From: Clostridiales bacterium
GTDB taxonomy: Bacteria > Bacillota_A > Clostridia > Oscillospirales > Oscillospiraceae
Length of the DNA: 6,313 nt
Assembly: GCA_019417795.1 (NCBI GenBank)
Contig: DXUR01000162.1
Coordinates: forward strand, 1-6,313
Direction of reading: 5' to 3'
In this document: positions 1 to 6,039 of the stretch, one piece after another
How the letters are laid out: the number at the start of each line of letters is the position of its first letter
How positions within the stretch are numbered: position 1 is the first letter of the stretch
The notes under the pieces: generated by a model
Seen by the model: the letters and a program-made list of their open reading frames with translations, nothing else
The model's database searches: none
What the model was told of the DNA's origin: nothing
Position numbers and translations under genes: made by a program

Positions 1-442
1 GTGCCACAGTCGGCTCTCGTGCAGAAGATTTTGCGGTTTTGGTGCCCTTCTTGCCCTGCATCTTGGCTTTCTTTTTCAGCTTCCGGGCATAGCGGCTCTT
101 GGAAATATCCCGGACATTTCCTGCCGCCTTTTCGCCCTCGCTCAGCGCCTGCGTGCCCACATTGTCATCCTCGTACTGGTCAGCTTCGTGATGCGCCGCA
201 GACCGGGCGGCATGGGCAGCGTACATCTCTCGCTTCTGCGCCTTACTCAACCGGCTCAGTTCGTCCGGGGTCAGTTCCGCCTTGCCAAACCGCAGATGCT
301 GTGCCTTTTCCGCAGCTTTATCTGCATCGGTTTTCAGCTTTTTCTTTTTGGGCACCGTCTGCTCTACCTTGGCTTTTTTCGGGGGAGAACGGGTCTTTTT
401 GGTAGACGATTCCTCTTTGATGTTCAGTTTCGGTTCACTCAT
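1..442 (-). CDS. CD1108-family mobile element protein, N-terminal part (partial)
   Basis: The first 147 residues are visible, and the reading frame is open to the window edge at base 1. The start is ATG at 442-440, preceded by a GGAGGG SD (452-457, 9-base spacing). It overlaps the VirB4 stop as ATGA, so translation is probably coupled. The visible part is hydrophilic, Lys/Ala/Glu-rich and of low complexity, with no signal peptide. The patch HLRFGKAELTPDELSRL (residues 49-65) resembles the N-terminal region of CD1108-family ICE proteins. Basic runs lie near residues 31-37 and 118-133. Family members usually continue into a membrane segment and a peptidoglycan hydrolase domain that opens the cell wall for the transfer channel. 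That part is outside the window, so the enzymatic role is inferred from family and position only. Confidence 0.75.
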   Translation of the reverse strand, partial: MSEPKLNIKEESSTKKTRSPPKKAKVEQTVPKKKKLKTDADKAAEKAQHLRFGKAELTPDELSRLSKAQKREMYAAHAARSAAHHEADQYEDDNVGTQALSEGEKAAGNVRDISKSRYARKLKKKAKMQGKKGTKTAKSSAREPTVA

Positions 443-2832
443 TTCTGCGCGCCCTCCGAGACTTCACCCAACTTGGTGGTCATAATGCGGTAGAGTTCCA
501 GATCGGTGGGGAAACGGTCCACAAACGGCAGAATGACATTACCGAAAAACAGCAGCCCTTCGCCCTCGCCGGAGTGGGTCACATAGGAAAGCTGATGAGG
601 GCTGATGTTGAGCTGCTTTGCGAGAATCTGGCGGTCTCCCGCAGCCTGATTCAACATGATGATCATGTCGCTGTTCTCGAAAATATTCTCGACCTCACGG
701 GAAGAAAGCAAGTCTTTGACGTTCTGTGTTAATCCAGTCGGGATGCCGCCCCACTTGCGGAAACGCTTCCAGATCTCCACGGAATAGGCGGCGGTCTGCT
801 CCTCTTTCAGCAAAAGGTGCATCTCATCCATATAATACCGGGTGGACTTTCCGCTGCTGCGGTTTGCCGTGACACGCCCCCACACCTGATCCTGTACAAT
901 GAGCATCCCCAGCTTTTTCATCTGCTTGCCCAGCTCCTTGATGTCATAACAGACGATGCGGTTATTGACGTTCACGTTGGTGCGGTGGTTGAACAGGTTC
1001 AGACTACCTTTGACGTAGATCTCCAACGCCGTGGCAACATGGTGGGCTTCTTTTTCGTCCTGTTGGAGCAGGGCGTTGTACAAGTCCTCAAGGATGGGCA
1101 TATTTTTCGGGCAGGGGTCTGCAAAATATTTGCGGTAAATCAGATGCACACAGCGGTCGATGACGGTTTTCTCCACCGGCAGCAGCCCTTCTTTGCCGCC
1201 CACCACCAGCTCACACAGAGAAAGGATAAAGTCGGCTTTCAGGGACAGCGGATTGTCCTCCTCGGAGTAGTTGGCGTTGATGTCCATGGGGTTGACAAAT
1301 TGGGTGCTGTTGGGGCTGATTTTGATGACCTGACCTTTCAGCCGGTTCACCAGCGGCGAGTATTCGCCTTCGGGATCATTGATAATAATATCATCGTCCG
1401 TCACCAGAAACGCATTGGCAATTTCACGCTTTGCCGAGAAACTTTTACCGGAGCCGGGAGTACCCAGAATCAAGCCATTCGGGTTTTTCAGCTTCTTGCG
1501 ATCCACCATGATAAGGTTGTTGGACAGAGCATTCAGACCGTAGTACAGCGATTCTTTTCCGCTCTGGTACAATTCCTGCGTGGTAAAGGGGATGAAGATA
1601 GCCGTGCTGCTGGTGGTCAGTCCCCGCTGAATTTCGATCTGGCAGTCTGCCAGCGGCAGGCTGCTCATCAGACCCTGCTCCTGCTGGAAGTCCAGTCGGC
1701 ACAGGTTGCAGTTGTGCTTCTGGGCAATACTGGATGCCTGAAAAACATTGTTTTCCAGTTCCTGTTCAGTCCTGCCGGTGTTCAGCACCAAAAAAGTGAC
1801 GAGGAACATCCGCTCGTTCTGGCTCTGCAATTCTTTCAGCAGGGCTTTTGCATCTCTGCCGTAGGTTGCCAAATCCGACGGAATGATGTCGATATCATAC
1901 CCGGCACGGATGGCTTTTTTCTGCTCCTCGATCTTGCTGCGATCCAGTTCGGTGATGGTGCGCTTCACCGTCTTGATGGCACGGTTCTGGTCAACGGACT
2001 GGATGTGCATGGTAACGATCTGGCTTGAATCCATGTCCAGAAAATCCTTCAAAAGCTGGTCGCTGATGTCGGATGCCGTGATGCTCAGAAAGCTGACGGC
2101 GCAGAAGATACCGCCCATTTGGAAGGTGCGGCTGTTCTTGAAGGCAAAGGCGGTGGGCGCAATGGCATCCTTCGCGGAAAGCCCGCTTTTCACAAGGTCT
2201 TTCCAGTCAAAGTGAAACTTGGATGCGCCATCCATGTTGAACATATCATGCATGAGCTTCAGCCGCTTGACACCATTCAGGGGCTTTGCCTGCACACCCA
2301 GCCGGTGGAAGTTGTTCAGCAGATCATTCTGAATGTGGTCGAGCCGGGGCTTGACCTGCGCCATGCTTTCGCCCTCCACACCAAAGGTGATGAACTTGGT
2401 CTTGGTCAGACCATTATTGCCCTTGGCAAGCTGCTGGCGCAGCATCTGGCTGTACTCCGCACGCACATCGTCAAAACCGTCCTTCTGGAACGGGATACGG
2501 ATGCTCTTTTCAAACTCAGTGCTGTCGGTTGCCATGTTCACAAAGGACAATTCAAATTTGATGCTGGAATCGAAGAAGTTCAGAAAACTGCACCATTCCT
2601 CGAAAATAGCGGTCTTGTCCTCCTGCTGGGCAAGCTGATAATTGATGTCCTGATACTGGATGGTGCGGGTGTAGTAGTTGGGCTTCACCCGACAGGTACC
2701 ATCCTCAAACATCCTCTGCATGGGGATGGACTGCTGGGCGGTCCGGGGCACAGCGGGCTTTGTGTTCTGCCTGCGCTTTTGCACAGACTGGGGCTTACTG
2801 TGCTTATCAGTCTTTTTCCAAAACGGGATCAT
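439..2832 (-). CDS. VirB4-type conjugative transfer ATPase
   Basis: This 797-residue protein is the energising ATPase of the type IV secretion channel, expected at the cytoplasmic face of the membrane. The first ~50 residues are a basic, poorly structured tail. Residues ~55-430 fit the VirB4/TrbE N-terminal domain, and the rest is a RecA-like ATPase. Walker A is GTPGSGKS (457-464), followed by NDPEGEY (485-491), as in VirB4 proteins. Walker B is YYMDE (666-670), and a downstream GLTQNV (700-705) fits the conserved Gln motif. Length and motif order are normal for a complete protein. The start is ATG at 2832-2830, supported by AAGGGAGG (2841-2848) 8 bases upstream. The gene overlaps the end of the PrgI gene by 26 bases, and its stop overlaps the start of the CD1108-family gene, so all three should be co-translated. 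Confidence 0.95.
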   Translation of the reverse strand: MIPFWKKTDKHSKPQSVQKRRQNTKPAVPRTAQQSIPMQRMFEDGTCRVKPNYYTRTIQYQDINYQLAQQEDKTAIFEEWCSFLNFFDSSIKFELSFVNMATDSTEFEKSIRIPFQKDGFDDVRAEYSQMLRQQLAKGNNGLTKTKFITFGVEGESMAQVKPRLDHIQNDLLNNFHRLGVQAKPLNGVKRLKLMHDMFNMDGASKFHFDWKDLVKSGLSAKDAIAPTAFAFKNSRTFQMGGIFCAVSFLSITASDISDQLLKDFLDMDSSQIVTMHIQSVDQNRAIKTVKRTITELDRSKIEEQKKAIRAGYDIDIIPSDLATYGRDAKALLKELQSQNERMFLVTFLVLNTGRTEQELENNVFQASSIAQKHNCNLCRLDFQQEQGLMSSLPLADCQIEIQRGLTTSSTAIFIPFTTQELYQSGKESLYYGLNALSNNLIMVDRKKLKNPNGLILGTPGSGKSFSAKREIANAFLVTDDDIIINDPEGEYSPLVNRLKGQVIKISPNSTQFVNPMDINANYSEEDNPLSLKADFILSLCELVVGGKEGLLPVEKTVIDRCVHLIYRKYFADPCPKNMPILEDLYNALLQQDEKEAHHVATALEIYVKGSLNLFNHRTNVNVNNRIVCYDIKELGKQMKKLGMLIVQDQVWGRVTANRSSGKSTRYYMDEMHLLLKEEQTAAYSVEIWKRFRKWGGIPTGLTQNVKDLLSSREVENIFENSDMIIMLNQAAGDRQILAKQLNISPHQLSYVTHSGEGEGLLFFGNVILPFVDRFPTDLELYRIMTTKLGEVSEGAQK

Positions 2833-3169
2833 GGGTCATGCCTCCCTTCATCAAAATCGCATAGTAGTTGTTGGTCTTGTAGGGTCGAACCTTCGGGCGG
2901 AGAAACCGGGACTGCACATAGTACGACAGCAGCTTTTCCAAGGGCTGACCGTTTTTCTCGTACATCCCAAGGAAGAACGCCGGCAGCATCACCGCCATCA
3001 TGCCGAGGGTGGCGGCGGTGTTGCCGCCGGAATCCCGGAGAACAAAAAACAGCGGCACTCCAATGAGAGCCGCTGTGCCGAAACAAAGCAGTTGCCGTTT
3101 GGTCAGGTTGAACGCCACTTTGGATTTGACCTTGGTCAAATCACGGGGAACAGAGATATACGCAGCCAA
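2807..3169 (-). CDS. PrgI-family membrane protein
   Basis: This 120-residue protein matches the PrgI family of Gram-positive conjugation systems (VirB3-like by position, partner of VirB4). The N-terminal motif AYISVPRDLTKVK (3-15) followed by FNLTKRQL (20-27) is characteristic. Two membrane segments lie at about 27-45 and 50-70, joined by a short DSGGN loop. A cytoplasmic tail with KVRPYKTNNYYA (93-104) follows. The start codon is TTG at 3169-3167. No ATG or GTG fits the conserved N-terminus, and a near-ideal SD, AAAGGAGGTG (3175-3184), lies 5 bases upstream. That SD overlaps the TAA of the VirB6-like gene. The 3' end overlaps VirB4. The role, docking VirB4 to the membrane channel, is inferred from the family. 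Confidence 0.9.
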   Translation of the reverse strand: MAAYISVPRDLTKVKSKVAFNLTKRQLLCFGTAALIGVPLFFVLRDSGGNTAATLGMMAVMLPAFFLGMYEKNGQPLEKLLSYYVQSRFLRPKVRPYKTNNYYAILMKGGMTHDPVLEKD

Positions 3170-3174
3170 TAAAG

Positions 3175-3185
3175 CACCTCCTTTA
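3175..3185 (-). promoter_or_regulatory. SD of the TTG-started PrgI gene, fused to the VirB6 stop
   Basis: Reading on the minus strand, TAAAGGAGGTG contains both the TAA stop of the VirB6-like gene (3185-3183) and a nearly perfect anti-16S match (3184-3175). A ribosome finishing VirB6 is therefore placed on the PrgI SD. The strong SD probably compensates for the weak TTG start and fixes the start choice. Confidence 0.85.
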
Positions 3186-4049
3186 GTGCGCTCCGAGGAC
3201 GGATTTCGTCACGGAGCTGGTCTTGAACAGGCTGAAACAAAGCAGAACGGTATAGCCCACAATGCTCCAAATGGAGTTGATGGCATCACCGGAAATCGCC
3301 ACGCTCTGGATCAGCACGGCGTAAATCGCCACGCAGATGAGGATGAGAAAGCCTTGAAAGCCCAATGCGAACAGGCATTTCAGGTAGTTCTGCCCCATGT
3401 GGCTCTGCTCGTGGTTGCCGAAGGTCGCCATGGGGATGGGCGCAAGGCTCACCATGCAGTAGATTTCAATCATACGTCCGTAGACGATGACAAAAATGAT
3501 GATGCTCAATATCCGCATGGTGATGCCGATGAAGAAACTTTGCAGGAAAAGCCCGAACAGGGGTCCTACATCCATCTGCATCAGGCTGGCTTCCAGCATC
3601 GACAAGCCAATGTCGTTGAGACGGGTGTTTCCGGCAATGATGCCGCTGGAATCAGACACCACCTTCTGGGTGATGTCGAACACTGCCATCACAATATCAA
3701 AAGTATTGCTGATGAGCCATACCGAAACAGCAGTCTTAAAGATCCAGCGCATGATGAGGGCAGGCTCGAACTGCGCCATGTTGTTGTGCTGGGTGATCAT
3801 CTCGATCAGCTCACAACAGGCGATGAAGGTCAGGATGATGCCTGCTATGGGTAACACCACGTTCCGGGACAACGCCTCAATCATTGCGAAAACGCGCGGC
3901 TCAAAGCTGGAGGGCTTGGTGCCCACCTGCTGGGCGATGTTTCCCACCTGCGTGTTCACATCATCGAACAGGCCAGAAAGGTTTGACATAATGCCTGCCG
4001 TCAGGATGCCTTTGATCCAGTCGGCAATGGCTTTGAGAACGGTTTCCAT
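3183..4049 (-). CDS. VirB6/TrbL-like conjugal transfer protein (CD1112 family)
   Basis: This 288-residue polytopic membrane protein is expected to form the inner-membrane channel of the transfer machine. The N-terminus is an amphipathic stretch (1-30). Hydrophobic segments lie at about 64-84, 103-125, 163-190, 193-208, 227-250 and 256-275. The region GRMIEIYCMVSLAPIPMATF (191-210) and the following GNHEQSHMGQNYLKCLFALG (211-230) look like the conserved core of the CD1112-type VirB6 proteins, where a short polar loop separates membrane helices. The start is ATG at 4049-4047 with AAGGACGGTG (4055-4064) upstream; that SD overlaps the stop of the 22-codon mini-ORF. PrgI and VirB4 genes follow directly. 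The order VirB6-PrgI-VirB4-CD1108 is the standard block of this ICE group, which supports the call. Confidence 0.9.
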   Translation of the reverse strand: METVLKAIADWIKGILTAGIMSNLSGLFDDVNTQVGNIAQQVGTKPSSFEPRVFAMIEALSRNVVLPIAGIILTFIACCELIEMITQHNNMAQFEPALIMRWIFKTAVSVWLISNTFDIVMAVFDITQKVVSDSSGIIAGNTRLNDIGLSMLEASLMQMDVGPLFGLFLQSFFIGITMRILSIIIFVIVYGRMIEIYCMVSLAPIPMATFGNHEQSHMGQNYLKCLFALGFQGFLILICVAIYAVLIQSVAISGDAINSIWSIVGYTVLLCFSLFKTSSVTKSVLGAH

Positions 4050-4062
4050 TCAGTCACCGTCC

Positions 4063-4131
4063 TTAGCTGAAGTGGTTGATAAGGGTCTTGAGAAGGTTCA
4101 GGAGGAAAATAATGTGGGTCAAAAACTGCAT
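4063..4131 (-). CDS. 22-residue hydrophobic mini-ORF upstream of the VirB6-like gene
   Basis: ATG at 4131-4129 opens a 22-codon frame, MQFLTHIIFLLNLLKTLINH plus FS, ending with TAA at 4065-4063. The peptide is a single Leu/Ile-rich, weakly basic helix, either membrane-spanning or amphipathic. It has its own SD, AAAGGCGGTG (4136-4145). Its stop codon overlaps the SD of the VirB6-like gene (TAAGGACGGTG), the same stop-in-SD design seen at the VirB6/PrgI junction. This suggests a real, translationally coupled leader gene or a small accessory subunit. I do not recognise a family. The alternative is chance: a frame this short has little statistical weight without conservation data. Confidence 0.5.
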   Translation of the reverse strand: MQFLTHIIFLLNLLKTLINHFS

Positions 4132-4244
4132 AAGACACCGCCTTTCGTGGATGAGTGGATAAAAGACACGGCTTGGAGCACGGACATTCAATAAAACTGC
4201 AAACCACAGAGGGCTTTCCGTTGCTGCTCAAGCCGCCGTATGGA

Positions 4245-4273
4245 ATAATCGCCTCAGAAGCCGATGAAAACAA
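4245..4273 (-). promoter_or_regulatory. candidate promoter for the VirB6-PrgI-VirB4 block
   Basis: Reading on the minus strand, TTGTTT (4273-4268) and GATTAT (4250-4245) are separated by 17 bases. They match the sigma-A consensus at 3/6 and 4/6 positions. The -35 sits in the T tract of the terminator that closes the upstream cassette. A start near 4238 would give a leader of about 105 bases before the mini-ORF. The sequence match is weak. The main argument is need: a terminator lies upstream and the channel genes have no other obvious promoter. Confidence 0.25.
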
Positions 4274-4301
4274 AAATGCCGACTGCTTTTGGCAATCGGC
4301 A
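4267..4301 (-). terminator. intrinsic terminator closing the three-gene cassette
   Basis: On the minus strand, TGCCGATTGC (4301-4292) pairs with GCAGTCGGCA (4286-4277). This gives a 10-bp stem with one G-T wobble and a CAAAA loop. It is followed by TTTTTGTTTT (4276-4267). The stem starts 13 bases after the stop of the 157-residue gene. On the plus strand no T tract follows, so the element acts in the minus direction. Confidence 0.85.
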
Positions 4302-4314
4302 ATGGCAACAATAT

Positions 4315-4788
4315 TTATATAAGTTCTTCCCAAGGCTCCAGGCCCATTTCTTCCCATGTGACACCATAAGGAGCACCGCCAGAAGTATAACCAGCAATAA
4401 AGAAGAAATCATCATTCTGTTCCACGAGTGGCTCGAACACCTGTTTCTTTTTCTTCTTTCTGTGGGGCTTTGTCATTTTTACAGCAGGACGATTCAGTTT
4501 TTCCTGTCTGCGTTCCTCACGATGAAGCAGATGTTCCGGCATTCCTTTCTCTGCAAGACGCTGTTCAATAGCGGAATGCTTTTTATTATATACGGCATAG
4601 AACTCGTCAAAGGAAACATGGTATGGAATGTGCGAAAAAATTTGACGAGCAAGCAACTCATGTTCATCCGGGGTATCAGGAAACCGTTGGTTATCGGAAA
4701 AGAACTGATGCAGTTCTTTATATATCCGCTCTACAACTTTAGCTTTCTGTTTCTGCTTGAGCTGTTTGTAAGGCTTGTAATCGTTCAT
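4315..4788 (-). CDS. hypothetical basic protein with conserved-looking aromatic/Gly tail
   Basis: This 157-residue protein is of unknown function. The start chosen is ATG at 4788-4786, with AGGAG (4797-4801) 8 bases upstream. A longer frame from TTG at 4824 lacks an SD of its own. Residues 1-30 are a Lys/Gln-rich helix, 40-85 look helical, and 88-115 are strongly basic, ending in a run of six Arg/Lys residues (110-115). The C-terminus is different: DDFFFIAGYTSGGAPYGVTW (127-146), then an acidic end, EEMGLEPWEELI. The tail looks like a short conserved module that I associate with small hypothetical proteins of Clostridia and Bacilli; that is memory, not a search. No membrane segment or signal peptide is seen. 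The DNA is visibly more AT-rich than the VirB4 gene. It is the last gene of the cassette, 32 bases after its neighbour and just before a terminator. Confidence 0.7.
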   Translation of the reverse strand: MNDYKPYKQLKQKQKAKVVERIYKELHQFFSDNQRFPDTPDEHELLARQIFSHIPYHVSFDEFYAVYNKKHSAIEQRLAEKGMPEHLLHREERRQEKLNRPAVKMTKPHRKKKKKQVFEPLVEQNDDFFFIAGYTSGGAPYGVTWEEMGLEPWEELI

Positions 4789-4820
4789 TTGCGATGCTCC
4801 TAGCGGTAAGAAAGTGGAAA

Positions 4821-5264
4821 TCAAGCAAGCATCTTGCCCTCCAGATAGGAGCAGCGGAGATAATCAGGATTGGTGTAGTATACGTTGGAATTGAAATCGG
4901 AGATCTCATCCGTGATAAACGACGAAAAAACATCTAGAATTGCCTGTGCAGCATCCTCATCCTTCATGGTGGACAGCACCAGCCCCTGGTACAGCATTCC
5001 GATGGAGGTTGTAGAAGGGACCGTATAGCGGCACTCTGCGGCGGTATCAAAATCCCCATCCGGGATGTTGAGATCTTCAATCAGCTCATCCGAAACCTGC
5101 TCAAAGGACAGGCAATGGTTTACTTCTGCCAGCCGGAGCTGCCGTTCGATGTCGGCTTTTGTAAAGTGACGGATCACATCCTGCCGATGATTTTTGGTCT
5201 TGCGGGCAATGGTCTCGATCAGGCTGCAAACATAGAGAACATCATTTTTCTGCTTTTCGGTCAT
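4821..5264 (-). CDS. hypothetical partner protein of the DUF3990 gene (DUF3791-like N-terminus, uncertain)
   Basis: This is a 147-residue cytoplasmic protein. The start is ATG at 5264-5262, with AGGAG (5276-5280) 11 bases upstream. A TTG seven codons earlier would place the SD inside the coding region. Residues 1-65 are helical, with YVCSLIETIARKT (11-23), a basic segment (22-45) and NHCLSFEQVSDELIE (49-63). They faintly resemble the small DUF3791 proteins that accompany DUF3990 genes. Residues 75-147 contain ECRYTVPSTTSIGMLYQ (77-93) and FITDEISDFNSNVYYTNPDY (116-135), which look like conserved surfaces. The gene overlaps the DUF3990 gene by 23 bases, so the two products are made together. 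This fits an antitoxin, immunity or regulatory partner, but the function is inferred from the arrangement only. Confidence 0.7.
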   Translation of the reverse strand: MTEKQKNDVLYVCSLIETIARKTKNHRQDVIRHFTKADIERQLRLAEVNHCLSFEQVSDELIEDLNIPDGDFDTAAECRYTVPSTTSIGMLYQGLVLSTMKDEDAAQAILDVFSSFITDEISDFNSNVYYTNPDYLRCSYLEGKMLA

Positions 5265-5724
5265 GGATGGGTTCACTCCTCTCAAAGGTCAGGCAGTGCA
5301 AAGCGTTTACGGTATGAAAGCTGATTTGATGTGTTGGATGCTTGAATTTCGCCAAGGCCCAAAATGCTTCACGGCTGATCTGCCCGGACGTAAATCCGTT
5401 GACATAGTCCCAAATGGTGTCGTCTGCCATGGGTCCCTCCACAATATCGTAGGGATGGGTTTCGCCTGCACGACATTTTGCAATAAAATCCAGCCATTCG
5501 TCCGACATTTCAGGGAAACGCAGGATCTTCAGGTCGGGATTTTCTACATAGCGATAGACGTTCACAAGGCCATCGGCAGAACGGCGGTCTGCCCAGCGGT
5601 AGGCTTGCTGATAGTTGTTCGTGCAGTAGAATCCCCAAGAAAAGTCCTTTGTATACCGTGTGATGCGGATTTCAGGATAGACAACTTCTTCTTTACTGCC
5701 ATGATACAATAAAATCTCGCTCAT
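5242..5724 (-). CDS. DUF3990 domain protein, possible ADP-ribosyltransferase-like toxin
   Basis: This 160-residue protein fits DUF3990 along its whole length: LYHGS (6-10), TKDFSWGFYCTNNYQQAYRW (25-44), YDIVEGPMADD (92-102), then QISFHTVNALHCLTF (133-147). To my knowledge the family belongs to the ADP-ribosyl superfamily. The layout supports this: His8 in the first strand, Tyr33 in GFYCT, and Gln133 as a possible third active-site residue. NAD-dependent modification of a host target is therefore plausible but unproven. The start chosen is ATG at 5724-5722, with AGAAGGTG (5731-5738) 6 bases upstream. The GTG at 5733 would overlap this SD. No signal peptide is present. It is the first gene of the cassette and overlaps the next gene by 23 bases, typical of toxin-antitoxin-like pairs, although here the putative toxin comes first. 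Confidence 0.8.
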   Translation of the reverse strand: MSEILLYHGSKEEVVYPEIRITRYTKDFSWGFYCTNNYQQAYRWADRRSADGLVNVYRYVENPDLKILRFPEMSDEWLDFIAKCRAGETHPYDIVEGPMADDTIWDYVNGFTSGQISREAFWALAKFKHPTHQISFHTVNALHCLTFERSEPIHDRKAEK

Positions 5725-5768
5725 CTGCTTCACCTTCTGTATGAGAGATCGTTACTATGGCGTTCCTT

Positions 5769-5774
5769 ATTATA
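5769..5774 (-). promoter_or_regulatory. candidate -10 box for the three-gene cassette
   Basis: A perfect TATAAT lies 45 bases upstream of the DUF3990 start, in an AT-rich patch (5767-5778). It lies between the stem-loop after Maff2 and the cassette. No convincing -35 is found at 16-18 bases: the region is occupied by the GC-rich stem, with GGCGAT at 17 bases. The cassette could instead be read from upstream through Maff2. Confidence 0.35.
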
Positions 5775-5783
5775 ATATGTACC

Positions 5784-5801
5784 GGGCGGCAATCGCCGCC
5801 C
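5784..5801 (-). other. perfect GC-rich stem-loop after the Maff2 gene
   Basis: GGGCGGC-GATT-GCCGCCC is a perfect 7-bp all-GC stem with a 4-base loop. It starts 7 bases after the Maff2 stop. No T tract follows (the next bases are GGTACATATT), so it is a poor intrinsic terminator. It could protect the 3' end of a processed Maff2 mRNA or weakly attenuate transcription into the cassette. Confidence 0.6.
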
Positions 5802-5808
5802 ACTGTTC

Positions 5809-6024
5809 TTAACCGAACAGACCGCTCAGCAGGGGAATCAGGGTGATGCCCACCAGAGCGACACCGCCGCCAGCCATGAGCTGCTTCATGCCCTGACTCT
5901 TGCTGCCGGGGTTATCGTTACCATAACCTTCCAGCAGGTTGATGGCACCCCAAACGCCGAGACCGGCACCCAGAGCCACGACCAGAGTCTGAAGAACTTC
6001 GATCGCAGAGTTGAAGAATTCCAT
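5809..6024 (-). CDS. Maff2-family mobile element membrane protein
   Basis: This 71-residue protein has two Gly/Ala-rich membrane helices, about 8-31 and 49-70. They are joined by a polar loop, EGYGNDNPGSKSQGMKQ (32-48). The N-terminal MEFFNSAIEVLQTLVVALGA (1-20) and the GNDNPG loop are typical of the Maff2 family of ICE proteins, and the length is normal. By size and topology it resembles VirB2/pilin-like or small channel subunits, but its role has not been established as far as I know. The start is ATG at 6024-6022 with AAAGGAG (6033-6039) 8 bases upstream. In related elements it sits between the VirD4 and VirB6 genes. Here three extra genes separate it from VirB6. Confidence 0.9.
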   Translation of the reverse strand: MEFFNSAIEVLQTLVVALGAGLGVWGAINLLEGYGNDNPGSKSQGMKQLMAGGGVALVGITLIPLLSGLFG

Positions 6025-6039
6025 AGTCTTTTCTCCTTT

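Noticed and set aside
817..2028. 403-residue open frame on the plus strand
   Set aside because: It lies wholly opposite the VirB4 gene, whose motifs are intact. The product matches no family I recognise and is a typical antisense shadow of a GC-biased gene.
2119..3066. 315-residue open frame on the plus strand
   Set aside because: It is antisense to the VirB4 start and the PrgI gene. Its composition changes abruptly along the length and no SD is evident.
3000..3854. 284-residue His/Asp-rich open frame on the plus strand
   Set aside because: It is antisense to the PrgI and VirB6-like genes. The composition is what results from reading membrane-protein codons in reverse.
4001..4357. 118-residue minus-strand frame with four close cysteines
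   Set aside because: It runs through the terminator, the mini-ORF and the VirB6 start in a different frame and overlaps the end of the 157-residue gene. The Cys cluster is probably chance.
4264..4803. 179-residue hydrophobic plus-strand frame
   Set aside because: It is a reverse reading of the Lys-rich 157-residue gene, which gives a Phe/Leu-rich product. It starts inside the terminator and has no SD.
4789..4824. TTG start at 4824 for the 157-residue gene
   Set aside because: It overlaps the previous stop and has no SD of its own. The AGGAG at 4797-4801 clearly serves the ATG at 4788.
5725..5733. Longer DUF3990 protein starting at GTG 5733
   Set aside because: The only SD (5731-5738) overlaps this GTG, whereas it is ideally placed for the ATG at 5724.
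4245..5798. Shared GGCGATT at both sides of the three-gene cassette as a target-site duplication
   Set aside because: A 7-base match between two intervals of this size is expected by chance. It is not placed symmetrically at the cassette ends and no inverted repeats or recombinase are present.
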